Source: Ornithodoros turicata
Lineage: Eukaryota > Arthropoda > Arachnida > Ixodida > Argasidae
Assembly (NCBI RefSeq): GCF_037126465.1
Contig: NC_088204.1
Location: 20,342,804-20,406,803 of the forward strand
DNA: 64,000 nt
Reading direction: 5' to 3'
Part shown: positions 11,286 through 20,865 of the stretch, piece after piece
Numbering within the stretch: position 1 is the first letter of the stretch
Layout: every line of letters begins with the position of its first letter
Notes under the pieces: generated by a model
Databases searched by the model: none
The model's input: the letters and a program-made list of their open reading frames with translations, nothing else
What the model was told of the DNA's origin: nothing
Made by a program: the position numbers and the translations under genes

Positions 11286-11690
11286 ATGTTCGAGCAAGAC
11301 ATCGAGAGACTTTTGAAGTACAACGATTACACCTCGGCACTCTTCCGTGGTTTATACGCTCGAGACGATCGTCTGCCCGCGCTGGATAGACCGGGAATAA
11401 TCGTGGTCAACACCGATCGGCGACAGCAAGCCGGGGACCATTGGATTCACTACACGAACATGAAGGATAAACTGATCTACTTTGATTCCTTTGGACTGCC
11501 GCCCATCGAACTCGAGCTGAAACGTCTCGCCGTCGACGAATATAATGATGTCTGTATTCAAAGCCTGTATTCTACAATGTGTGGTGTGTACTGTTGTATC
11601 GTGGCGACATTGTTGGCGAAAGGGAAATCACTGAAGAGCATTGTATCCCTGTTTTCCAATAATCTCACCGCTAATGACCTAAAACAATGA
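11286..11690 (+). CDS. Polinton adenovirus-type cysteine protease
   Basis: An intact 134-codon frame begins at ATG 11286. The His region is DHWIHYTN (about residue 57), the acidic residue lies in YFDSFG (about residue 71) and the Cys lies in MCGVYCC (about residue 98). This is the His-Asp-Cys order of the Ulp1/adenain fold used by Polintons and adenoviruses to mature capsid proteins. Length fits the short Polinton form. It is one of only two clearly undamaged genes of this element. Whether it is expressed cannot be judged. Confidence 0.8.
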   Translation: MFEQDIERLLKYNDYTSALFRGLYARDDRLPALDRPGIIVVNTDRRQQAGDHWIHYTNMKDKLIYFDSFGLPPIELELKRLAVDEYNDVCIQSLYSTMCGVYCCIVATLLAKGKSLKSIVSLFSNNLTANDLKQ

Positions 11691-11969
11691 AGATGCTAGA
11701 AAAGTTGTTTGTTGCTTATAAAAGCCTGGTGTCCTTTATTCTCTATAGCTCCCCACAAACTATACTTGCTCAGTCGATGAATATGCGCTATAGCTCCCTA
11801 TCATATCATTCTATCAATACAGCTTTCCATTATATCAACCTATCTATATACCTTCCTAATCCATCACAACAACACAACATTTTTCTCTTAAAAGTGGAAA
11901 TACATGTATTTTTATTTTACTGCAGATTACATATGGGACGCGGACTTTCGCTGGTTTCGGTGGGATGCG

Positions 11970-12323
11970 TCACTTTTTCTTCACGTGAGTAAAGATGATG
12001 GCGGGCGATGCGACTCTTTTACCATCCCTGAATCTCTCCTTCTGCTCTAGTTTCAGATCTGGTAATTCACGCATTTCTTGCAAATCTTCATCTGTGAGTC
12101 GCTTAAAACGACTAGGTAGGTACACACTTACGCGTTTGTCATTTTTCATCAAGAGTTCCACGTGCTCGGCCTCCCCGTACATAGTCTCCACCTTGCGTAA
12201 GTCCAACACATCAAGCTTTTCGTTCTTCGAAACAATGCTCATTTTCTGAATGTCCTCATCACCGGGTGTCTTTAGTTTATCCAGCTTCTCGAAAATAGAT
12301 GACATATCTCGCTTACTTCTCAA
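11970..12323 (-). CDS. Small conserved Polinton protein (possible nucleic-acid binding)
   Basis: An intact minus-strand frame of 117 codons, with alternative start Met7 (12303). It is charged and contains a VLDLRKVETMYGEAEHVEL block followed by VSVYLPSRF and LTDEDLQEM. Small proteins with a similar 'K-x-T-x-GE ... FLPxRF ... LTDE' pattern occur in Polintons and some invertebrate viruses. An OB-fold single-strand binding role is a guess from the strand pattern. It converges on the capsid and protease block and ends in a Lys run. Confidence 0.5.
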   Translation of the reverse strand: MRSKRDMSSIFEKLDKLKTPGDEDIQKMSIVSKNEKLDVLDLRKVETMYGEAEHVELLMKNDKRVSVYLPSRFKRLTDEDLQEMRELPDLKLEQKERFRDGKRVASPAIIFTHVKKK

Positions 12324-12849
12324 TGCAACTTTCTACAAACACCGAAAGAACTGAAAATGAGAACAACTGTTACCTAACTTTCCTCATCTTGAATACAATA
12401 GTGAGACATACCTTTCTCGTTGTGCGCTTCACCCGGAGTCGACCGACGGATGAACAAGTAGCTTCACGGCGCTCAAATGAGTTGTATATATTGCAACTTT
12501 TATATAAGCACCACTGGAGAGGCTATTTTTAGGTGAAAGGGTGGTGAGATTTTTCTTTCACAATAACATAGGAACAGCCCGTGATATGGCGAGCGCGCAT
12601 CTTAGCTACGAAGGATAACCTCATTTGAAACTTCTTGGAAACCAAAGTATATAAGCGAACCGTTTGTTTTTTTGTTAAAGAAAGCTTGTTTTGGCATATG
12701 GAAACGAGAGGGCTATGATGTAATACAGGCGGTCCGCTTTGACGCGGGCCCATAGAGATTTTATTTTCTTCGATAGACTTGTCCTATTGGACAGGACAGT
12801 TTACTTTTGCTATACTTTTTAATACGCGCGGCCTCGGGGCATGCAGCGT
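12324..12849. other. Polinton non-coding region
   Basis: No gene is seen on either strand. The region contains AT-rich stretches and a CTATTTTTAGG(T) stretch near 12520. It separates the convergent left genes from the tandem repeats. Confidence 0.4.
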
Positions 12850-13340
12850 TGCTGCTGAAGCTAAATGACCTCATTTCTCGGAAAACATGATTTACGATCT
12901 TCAAACTGCGAGCTCTGATATAAAATAGATAGCCCAACCTGCTCAGACATGCAGCGTGGTGGCTAAGGCTTCATGACCTCATTTCTTGACAAACACGATT
13001 TACGACCTCCGAACAATGGGAAAATGTGAACTGTGATATAAAACAGACGGCCCCAAGGTGCTGGGGCATGCACCCTGGTTGCTGAAGCTCCATGACCTCA
13101 TTTCTCGGAGAATATGATTTACGACCTCCAAAGCATAGGAGTACGCGAGTTTTGATATAAAACCGATGGCCCCAACGTGTTGGGACATGCAGCGTGGCTG
13201 CGGAAGCTCGATGACCTGATTTTTCAGAAAACATTATTTACGACCTGCAAACCACGGGAGTACGCGGAGGCAAGCGAGTTTTGATATAAAACAGATGTCC
13301 CCAACGTGTTGGGACATGCAGTGTGGCTGCTGATTTATAA
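12850..13340 (+). repeat. Tandem repeat of about 110-120 bp, four to five copies
   Basis: The core TGACCTCATTTCT followed by GATTTACGA recurs at about 12864, 12972, 13091 and 13210. Each copy ends with a TGATATAAAA(C/T)-GATG-like segment and a GGGACATGCAGCGTGG-like segment. Copies differ by several substitutions. The repeat lies in the central non-coding part of the Polinton, between the protease side and the polymerase. TATAAAA in every copy suggests regulatory use, which is inference. Confidence 0.75.
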
Positions 13341-13557
13341 TACGCAGGAGCGCCTCAGGGGGAACAGTCTGCTTCGAGCCACAACTCGCTTCAAAAGTAA
13401 GTTATTCGCCTCACTTGTTGCACGTTTCTTACGGCTCCTTTTACTTTCAGTGCCTAGGTGTGTATTCTGCTTTTTTGACCCTCACGATATCGAGGATGAA
13501 TCGGAAGACGATTCTCGGGACGGCGCTCCTCCTACACTGTGTGCTCATGTGATGTGA
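13306..13557 (+). other. Possible short spliced ORF in Polinton centre
   Basis: A plus-strand frame runs from 13306. It is crossed by a plausible 54-base intron with donor AA|GTAAGTT at 13397 and acceptor TTTCAG ending at 13450, downstream of a pyrimidine-rich stretch. Downstream is an acidic segment (DIEDESEDDS). The frame is open with or without splicing, so the exon structure is uncertain. No domain recognised. Confidence 0.2.
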
Positions 13558-13698
13558 TCGCACCCCGATGTGGATATATCCATCCTGCCCTTCTTCTCGA
13601 CTGACAGTGCATTTTGAGGTATCGTAAAAAGGTTCGTGCTCATCTGTTCACGATCAGGGAGTAGAGGATTTGCGACAATATTTAATGATTCACTTTCA

Positions 13699-13807
13699 TG
13701 TTAGGAGAAGAATCGCAAGAGCAGGCACTTGCTAGGCGGTAGCCCAAAAAAATGATTTATTCTCGAGCGCGTTTCCCGCGCTTCAGACTAACATCTTCTT
13801 CCTCACA
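13699..13807 (-). repeat. LTR (3' LTR of the minus-strand gypsy element)
   Basis: 109 bp, starts TGTTAGGAG and ends CCTCACA on the plus strand; near-identical to 15836-15944. Confidence 0.9.
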
Positions 13808-13837
13808 TTACCCCCCTCGGCGAAGGCGGCTATGTCC

Positions 13838-15742
13838 TCATGCCGCATGATATGGTTTGAGCCGGATGACATGCACGGTCTGGATGGCGGGCGTTCTGCG
13901 GTCGGCGGGGGGTGTGCATGGCTCTATTTGATAGTTCAGCTCAGATATACGGCGGAGGACCTTATGAGAGCCTGTGTAGCGTGGGAGGAGCTTCTCAGAG
14001 CGCCCAACTCGACGCGTTGGCGTCCATAACCAGACCAGATCACCGGGGTTGTAAGATACCGGGCGATGCGACGCGTTGTATCGGGTAGACTGCAGTTGCT
14101 GAGAGTCGTGTGTGCGGATCCGTGCGAGCTGACGTGCGTCGTCGGCGTTGCACAGAGCGGCGGCGGAAACGGGATCGAGCGGATCGTCGCTAACCCGTGG
14201 GAGGAGGCAGTCAAGAAGGGACAAAGATTCGCGGCCGTACAGTAGGTAGTAAGGGGAAAAGCCTGTGGTCGCTTGGCGGGCGGTATTGTAGGCATAGGTG
14301 ATGTATGGCAGAATGACATCCCAATTTGTGTGATCCGCCGTCACGTACATGGACATCATCTCGGCGAGCGTTCGATTGAGTCTCTCAGTAAGACCGTTGG
14401 TCTGCGGGTGGTACGGGGTGGTAGTGCGGTGGACGATGTTGCTCAGCTGAACTACATTCTGGACAGTTTCGGAGAGAAACGCTGCACCACGGTCGCTGAT
14501 CAGAGTCTGAGGTGCACCATGCCTTAAGATTATCCGCTCGAGGAGAAAAGAAGCGACGTCAGCGGCGGAGGCGGAGGCTGTCGCTCGAGTTTCTGCATAC
14601 CGCGTAAGATAGTCGACAGACGTAATTATCCATTTGTTTCCGGTTGACGACAGAGGGAAGGGACCAAGCATGTCGATACCTATTCGTTGAAATGGCGCGT
14701 CGAGGGGAGGTATGGGACGCAGGAGACCGGCGGGTGGCGTGGTCGGAGGCTTTCGTTTTTGGCATGGGGCGCATGATCTGATATACTTGGAGACAGAACG
14801 ATACATTCCTCTCCAGAAGAAACGATCACGTAGGCGGCTGTAGGTCTTGAACAGCCCAAGATGACCAGCTGTTGGATCGTCGTGGCATGCCGCAATTACA
14901 TCACGCTGCAGTGAACGGGGGACTACTAATAACCACTGTTCACCATGCGGCTGATAATTTTGGCGGTAGAGAATGCCATCTCTGATGGTGAACAGTTTGG
15001 CTTTCCGAGATACAGGGCCAACGGCGGAAGAGAGCTCATTGATGACGTCAGCAAGTGCGAGGTCTCGGCGCTGCTGAAGTGCAATATCAGAGAACTGGAG
15101 CGCAGCTACAGTGGGGGACAGCTCCGTAGTGGTCGGAGCCGGGTGCCGCGACAAGCTATCAGCGTCCAGGTGTGTCCTGCCGGACTTGTAGCGGATTGAG
15201 AGGTCGTATTCTTGCAGTTTCAGAGCCCATCGCCCAAGCCGACCCGTAGGGTTCTTCATCTTGGTCAGCCAGCAGAGCGCATGGTGATCCGTGATGACGT
15301 GAAACGGGTGGCCGTAGATGTAGGGACGAAACTTGCCCAATGCCCAGACGACTGCCAGGCATTCTTTTTCGGTTATAGAATAATTCCGTTCACAATCTGA
15401 CAACGTGCGGCTAGCGTAGGCGATGACTCGCTCACTATGGTTGACGAGCTGGACTAACACGGCGCCTATGCCATGGCCGCTGGCGTCGGTATGGACTTCG
15501 GTTGGAGCACCTTCCAGAAAATGGCCAAGGACTGGTGGGGAACTCAGCGATGTTTTCAAAGACATAAAAGCCTCTTCTTGCTCTGAAGTCCAGGTGAATG
15601 TCGCGTCCTTCTTTAATAGGCGCTGTAAAGGTTCGGCAATGTTGGCAAATGCCTTGATGAAGCGGCGGAAGTATGAGCATAGCCCAAGAAATGACCGTAA
15701 TGACTTTTGGTTCTCCGTAGGAGGGAAGTTTTGAACGGCCAT
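13838..15742 (-). CDS. Gypsy Pol 3' half: RT end, RNase H, integrase
   Basis: An open frame of 634 codons on the minus strand. It starts in the end of RT (SLRSFLGLCSYFRRFI). RNase H follows with EVHTDASGHGIGAVL (about residue 75), an acidic ITEKECLAVVWAL helix and VITDHHALCWL. The integrase has an H-H-C-C zinc region (HDDPTAGHLG ... CAPCQKRK), then Asp in IGIDMLGPF, Asp in ISDRGAAFL and Glu in GLTERLNR. The C-terminal GDLVWLW strand is present. RT catalytic YxDD, protease and gag are deleted, so the copy cannot move alone, yet the remaining frame has no stop and is fairly young. Confidence 0.9.
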   Translation of the reverse strand: MAVQNFPPTENQKSLRSFLGLCSYFRRFIKAFANIAEPLQRLLKKDATFTWTSEQEEAFMSLKTSLSSPPVLGHFLEGAPTEVHTDASGHGIGAVLVQLVNHSERVIAYASRTLSDCERNYSITEKECLAVVWALGKFRPYIYGHPFHVITDHHALCWLTKMKNPTGRLGRWALKLQEYDLSIRYKSGRTHLDADSLSRHPAPTTTELSPTVAALQFSDIALQQRRDLALADVINELSSAVGPVSRKAKLFTIRDGILYRQNYQPHGEQWLLVVPRSLQRDVIAACHDDPTAGHLGLFKTYSRLRDRFFWRGMYRSVSKYIRSCAPCQKRKPPTTPPAGLLRPIPPLDAPFQRIGIDMLGPFPLSSTGNKWIITSVDYLTRYAETRATASASAADVASFLLERIILRHGAPQTLISDRGAAFLSETVQNVVQLSNIVHRTTTPYHPQTNGLTERLNRTLAEMMSMYVTADHTNWDVILPYITYAYNTARQATTGFSPYYLLYGRESLSLLDCLLPRVSDDPLDPVSAAALCNADDARQLARIRTHDSQQLQSTRYNASHRPVSYNPGDLVWLWTPTRRVGRSEKLLPRYTGSHKVLRRISELNYQIEPCTPPADRRTPAIQTVHVIRLKPYHAA

Positions 15743-15835
15743 TATCTTGTCTGGGTCAGGGTGGATCTGGTGGGTGGGTCAGGGTGGGTCTGGGTCAGGG
15801 AGGAAAGGAGGACGGTGAAAAGCACCTCCACCAAA

Positions 15836-15944
15836 TGTTAGGAGAAGAATCGCAAGAGCAGGCACTTGCTAGGCGGTAGCCCAAAAGAATGATTTATTCT
15901 CGAGCGCGTTTCCGGCGCTTCAGACCAACATCTTCTTCCTCACA
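15836..15944 (-). repeat. LTR (5' LTR of the minus-strand gypsy element)
   Basis: 109 bp, near-identical to 13699-13807. The primer binding site is adjacent at 15822-15833. Confidence 0.9.
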
Positions 15945-15949
15945 ATATG

Positions 15950-18792
15950 GTCGCTATATTGAGAGCGCAAAGAATACCCTTTAGGTTTTGCATTTGTTCT
16001 GATCTTTTAATTATAAAGGAAATTCGGGGGGAGATAATCGCGCACATCGCCCACTTTATGGCGTTTGCTTGCGAAGTCCACAGCGACGGAGCCATCGCGA
16101 ATACCCTGAAGGAAGTTATTCAGGAGTCCACAGGGCACGTCGAAAATTATTAGCGGAAAGGGAGTGGGTTCGTGTCCACCGACGTCCAAAACGTTCAAAT
16201 GTGCATTTCCGCAGTGAAAACTAAAAAATTCGGATGCAATGGGGTACTTCTCGCTCATTTGGCTAAACGCAGGAACGCGGTAATGAATATACATTTACCG
16301 GCACGTAAGGAGGGTGAGTATTTTAAATACAATACGCTCGCCCTCCTACATCCACAGGGTTGGAGTACATGGTCAAAAAAATGTGAAAATTATCCGTCGG
16401 AGTATTGGTGGTCTAGTCGCTTCCCAGTTTCCTACTCTGACCTGGACGAATTCGAAGACAAAAACAAAATATCCGTGTACGTGTATGAGTACATCGATCA
16501 GGGAGTGCACGTGTCGCGACCCCCAAAACTCGAGTATGAAAAGAAAATTTGATGGAAATGTGGGATGAGATGATTGCCCTGAACGCCTGCCTCGCAGCAA
16601 TGGTGCTGAAGATGAGCAACGGGCCTAGCACAAAGCTGCCACCCACTGCGCGTACTGTAAACGGGAGTTCGCGTAAGATCTACCCCATGTCCTGCATCAC
16701 GGTCATTCCAAGCATTGTACTGCCGGTGAGACAAATTACACCGCGACGCTGTGCAACCCCTGTAACGTGGCGTACACGACGAAAGAAAAACTGCTCATCA
16801 TGGTGCACAATCTGGCCTACGATTTGGCCGGACTGCTGCGGGAATTTCACCTTCTCGGGTGGAAGCGAGCTCCTTTCGTCGTGGCCAGTTCCATGGAAAA
16901 AATTTGTTTGTTCGAAATTGGCACCTTCCTATTGAGACACCATGCAGTACCTCAATTCGTCGCTGGGAGAGTTCGTGGAAACCGTCAAATCTATGGGGGG
17001 CGCAGATGCGTTCCAATGCCTGAAGCAGGTATTTGGAGACGACTACGAAATTTTGCTTCGTAAAGGTGTATTCCCGTACAGCCACGTTAGCTCTTTCGCG
17101 GTGTACAACAAATTGGCTTAGCCGGCAAAATCCGCATTCCGAAACGATCGGAGAACCTGACGGAGAAGGATATTAGTGACGAAGACTATCAGTACGCGCT
17201 GCACGTATTTGAACGTTTTGGATGCTCGAATCTGAGGGATTATAATGCATTGTACCTGAAAACGGATGCCCTATTACATGCTGACCTAATGCAGTACTTC
17301 CGACGCCTGTGCTACAACGCGCGCGGATTGGAATTGCTTCATTTCGTTTCTCTGGCATCCTATTCGTGGCAATGCGCCCTAAGTTGCACGCAGACAAAAC
17401 TGGAATTGATCATCGACGAGGACATGTACAAAACCATCGAATCGGGTGTTAGAGGCGGGCTCTGTCAGGCGAGCAGGCGTCATTTACGGGCTAACAACCC
17501 TCTGTGCAGTGGCTATGATCCCGATGAAGAGGTGGTGTACATATCATATGTACACCTCGATTGCAACAATCTTTACGGATTCAGTATGATAAAGCACCTC
17601 CCCGTCGGCAATTTCGAATGGGGCGAGGATTTTAGCTCCATGGATTTTATGCGTCACTCCACGGATTCGGACGCGGGGTACGTGCACGTGTGCGACTTGG
17701 AGTATCCAAAATCTATCCACGCGCTGACGCGGTACTTCACCCCAGGCTCCCGAGAAGGCGGTCGTCTCGAAGGAAGAATTAATGTATCAGCCAGGGAACA
17801 GCAAAAAGCTGCTGCTCACGTGCAAGGACAAGGTCGAGTAGGTGGTTCATTACCCTCTGCTCGCGCTCTATTGTAGATTGGGCAGGAGGGTGACGAAAAT
17901 TCACCGAATTCTAAAATTTCGTCAGGCACCATTCCTGCGTCCCTACAACAAGGTCAATGTTGCCAGACGCGTTACCTTGGGCACGACGTTCGAAAAAAAT
18001 TCTGTAAAATCTCAAATAACGCGGTCTTCGGGAGAACGCTGCTAAATAAATGTAACATGTGGGATATTCGAGTAGCCTTCGATGGGGAGACGGCGAGTCG
18101 CCTCGGGAGTCGGCCGGAATGCGTGAGAATGGAAATTTTGTCCCCCGATTGCGTCATGTACGAAATGCGCAAAAGAAAAGTGCGATGCGACTTCCCCCTG
18201 CAGATTGGCTTTACGATTTTAGAACTGAGTAGGTTAACCGTGTACTCGTTCTACTATGAAACCCTGCTGAGTAAGCTCACTTGTCTGATGATTACCTGCT
18301 ACTTTGACATGGATACTCTGATCCTCGGCTTATTCTACAAGGACTACGAAGATCAGTTACGTGCGATCGCCGAAGACGATTTAGACTTGTCTTCCTTCAA
18401 TCGGGATCATCCACTGTACAGCGAGAGGAATCGCGTTAGGCTTGGCGCGTTCAAAAGTGAAACTGGTAGCATACCCATCGAGGAAGTAATATGCCTGAAA
18501 GCCAAAATGTATTCCATCAAATTAACTGGGGGGAAACAAATTGCAAGAGCTAAAGTGGTCAAAAAGAACATTGTGCACAAACACCTCCTTCATGATACGT
18601 ACCACGATACCCTATTCAAGCAGCGTATCACACGAACAGGTGTCAATAGAGGGAAAGGAACAGTGCATGTACACCATCAGAAATGTAAAAAGAAGTTTGA
18701 TGGCGTACGACGAAAAACGGTACCTCTACAATGACATTGACTCCTACCCATACGGAAGCTGTGAATATGGTAAGGTCGAGTGGATGACGTAG
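15950..18792 (+). pseudogene. Polinton protein-primed DNA polymerase B, decayed
   Basis: Fragments in changing frames follow the order of Polinton PolB. An N-terminal piece with EYFKYNTLALLHP and SVYVYEY (16172-16552) comes first. A Cys/His zinc-like region near 16620-16790 leads into HNLAYDLAGLL (exonuclease motif). Next is a QYLNSSLGEFV / KGVFPYSH block at 16940-17100. The palm starts with HLDCNNLYGFSM at about 17550, and further palm or fingers blocks follow near 17850-18050. Near 18300 the catalytic YxDTDS motif reads YFDMDTL, so it is altered. At least five frame changes are needed. It would replicate the element by protein priming if intact. The 5' end is interrupted by the gypsy insertion. 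Confidence 0.75.
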
Positions 18793-18882
18793 ATGGCTGG
18801 ATTTCACCTGGCGTTTTTTCCACCCTCAGATAATGCAGAGGATGAGAAGGAGTAGCGTCATTTGTACTGTGTCCCTGGAAGG

Positions 18883-19194
18883 ATGTGGTACCTCGTACTC
18901 TTCTCGCTCATCTCGTGCGCGCTGGACGCCGGCCACTGTACCGCGAGCATCAAGCTGGAGAAGGATAAGCACACCTACGTGCACGAATGCCCGGGTGACA
19001 TCTTGGCCATCAGAGAGCGGCACGTTGTACCTATGCGGTCCAGCATTAACCTGGACACGAACTCTACTGGATCACTGCACACGTGCCTTCAATCCCTGGA
19101 CGTCAGCGACAGCTACGAATATATGCAGTGCACGTGGAAGTGCCAACTCACGGAGGACGAAATTTTTCTTAGCCGCTGTCCCGGAGACGTCTAG
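18883..19194 (+). CDS. Small secreted Cys-rich protein at Polinton right end
   Basis: This intact frame, taken from ATG 18883, encodes 103 residues. Residues 1-19 (MWYLVLFSLISCALDAGHC) form a good signal peptide with a hydrophobic core. The mature part has about six cysteines, in the contexts HECP, HTCL, MQCTWKC and SRCPGD. It follows the polymerase remnant by about 90 bases, in the same orientation. I do not recognise a family. It may be a captured or accessory gene of the Polinton, or a host-like secreted peptide. An upstream in-frame ATG (18862) would only add a poor leader. Confidence 0.45.
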   Translation: MWYLVLFSLISCALDAGHCTASIKLEKDKHTYVHECPGDILAIRERHVVPMRSSINLDTNSTGSLHTCLQSLDVSDSYEYMQCTWKCQLTEDEIFLSRCPGDV

Positions 19195-19429
19195 ATGATC
19201 CGTCACTTCCACGGAACCACGCCCAGCATCAGAGGAATCAATCTCTCCAAGACATTGCCATGCTCTTTCTCAAACATGTACTCAATAAAGGGTCAAATGT
19301 ATTTTTGCTGTCTGTCTCATCGCATAGAGCTACCTCAGATAGAGATGCCCAATTGGGTTAGAACAATCTGAAGCCACTGCTGAGCGACCCGCGCACCATC
19401 TGGCGGGCGCTGGTGAAGGCTATGTTCAG

Positions 19430-19970
19430 TAGGCTTAGAATGGCCAATCAGGACTGCCAGTCAGTCAGTGGGCTTAGAATGGGCCAATCGGGACGGCCAA
19501 TCAGGGGGCTTAGAAGTCTGGAACATGTGGAGAAGAGGAGCAATCAGGGTGAGTGGACTTAGTATGAACCAATCAGCGGTGGCGGAGTTGGCTAATTAGC
19601 ATAAAGGCTCAGCGATCAGCATGCACCAATCAGCGTGAAGTAAGCCAATCAGTAAGCCAAGTAATTAGCATAAATAGGCGGAGCTACGGTCAACCAATCA
19701 ATGATCAGTAGGATTAGCATGGGCCAATCAACGTGAATTGCGCGGAGCCAACTAGTTCGCATAAAGTAGCGGAGCTACAGTCAACCAATCAACGATCAGT
19801 AGGTTTACCATGGGCCAATCAACGTAAAGTGGGCGGAGCCAAGCCAAGTAATTAGCATAAAGGAATGGAGCTACGGTCAACCAATCAAAAATCAGTAGGC
19901 CTAGTGTGGGCCAATCAACGTGAAGTGGGCGGAGCTAATGGCGACCAATCAGATGGCTTTGGAATTGGCT
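19430..19970 (+). repeat. Array of CCAATC, GGGCGGAGC and TTAGCATAAA motifs
   Basis: At least twelve CCAATC cores occur in about 540 bases. They alternate with (G)GGCGGAGC(C/T) boxes and ATTAGCATAAA-type octamer-like motifs in a loose 90-110 base period clearest from 19600 to 19950. The repeats are imperfect. The motifs equal NF-Y (CCAAT) and GC-box sites of eukaryotic promoters. No ORF follows directly. It lies between the Polinton and the SINE. Confidence 0.7.
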
Positions 19971-20399
19971 TGTGTTGGCTTAGAACCAGATTGTGTTGGC
20001 TTAGAACTTCATTTTGGCTTAGAATTGGATTAGAATAGGTTTCATAGAACTGGATTAGAAAAGGGATGTCGTTGTTAGCCTCTATTCTATACTACTCACA
20101 TTGAGCTCACATCAACTCAGCTACACTTGCTTTCGTGCACTTCTCATATATACAAGTATTGTATCACACAGGAACCAGGAATCTGGATGAGCCACGACTG
20201 GTGCCCCACCATATTCACGTTCACATTTCACAGCGTGCACGACCACCCTGCCTTCCAAAAATATGCATGAAAATTCAATCCGCCCACCAGCACAAACGCG
20301 TCGCTGAGAGCACGGCAGCTTACAGAAGATGGCACACGTTGAGGGACATACCCCAACCTCAAACTTCAGCCTGGGACGCTGTGACTATGAGCCAACACC

Positions 20400-20560
20400 A
20401 AGTCCCTCACAACGAGCACGGCAACTATTGTACCCAAACACACTCCAACACACGGTGCTGGAAGCAATGTTTACCTCCCCACATTGCTACCGTGCTCGGG
20501 GCCGGGATCGAACCCACGACCTTGAACTCAGCAAGCCAGCACGTAACTAAGATCAAAAGG
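20400..20560 (-). mobile_element. tRNA-derived SINE fragment (approximate limits)
   Basis: 20504-20515 reads GGGATCGAACCC, the complement of a pol III B box (GGGTTCGATCCC). It lies in a context that translates to the familiar GRDRTHDLxLSKPA run seen when tRNA SINEs are read through. An A-box-like segment further along on the minus strand is degenerate. The ends and target duplication were not resolved. Confidence 0.55.
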
Positions 20561-20865
20561 TTCAGACCGAACGTATCAAACGAATCACTGAATCAAACGA
20601 ATCAAATGACTCGGACTCAAACTAAGATAAAAAGATTCAGGCTCGCTGTTTACGCGCTGTCATGCCCTTGAATAGTAGGCGTATTCTTTTCGCTTGCACC
20701 TTCTGCACCAGATCTGAACTGGGTTATTTGCGTGCTGCACTTTCCTGTTGAAAAGAAAGGCATTACTAATAAAGTTCCTTTCAGCTGGAAAGTGCAGCTC
20801 CCGAAAACTCGTCTTGCGTGGAGTCCAAGGTAGTGCAGTCCAGTGCAAGTGAAAAGAATGCGCTT

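Larger units (their letters stand above)
13699..15944 (-). mobile_element. Ty3/gypsy retrotransposon, internally deleted, minus strand
   Basis: 109-bp LTRs lie at 13699-13807 and 15836-15944, with TG...CA ends on both strands and only a few differences. Reading on the minus strand, the primer binding site is at 15822-15833 (complement of a tRNA 3' end reading GCACCTCCACCA). The G-rich polypurine tract lies next to 13808. Gag, protease and the RT palm are missing between about 15770 and the PBS, where short GGGTCAGGGTGGG-type repeats mark the deletion junction. No target duplication is evident (TTCA against ATAT). Confidence 0.88.
6605..19320. mobile_element. Polinton/Maverick DNA transposon, decayed, with nested insertions
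   Basis: This region carries the hallmark Polinton gene set: packaging ATPase, small virion-type proteins, retroviral-type integrase with a chromodomain-like tail, penton-like and major capsid-like proteins, adenovirus-type cysteine protease and protein-primed family B DNA polymerase. Most genes have frameshifts or stops, but the protease and the minus-strand small protein are open. The left end is cut within the ATPase. No terminal inverted repeats or 6-bp target duplication were found, so both limits are approximate. Two LTR elements are inserted (7758-8907 and 13699-15944). Without them the Polinton would be about 9.3 kb. Confidence 0.85.
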
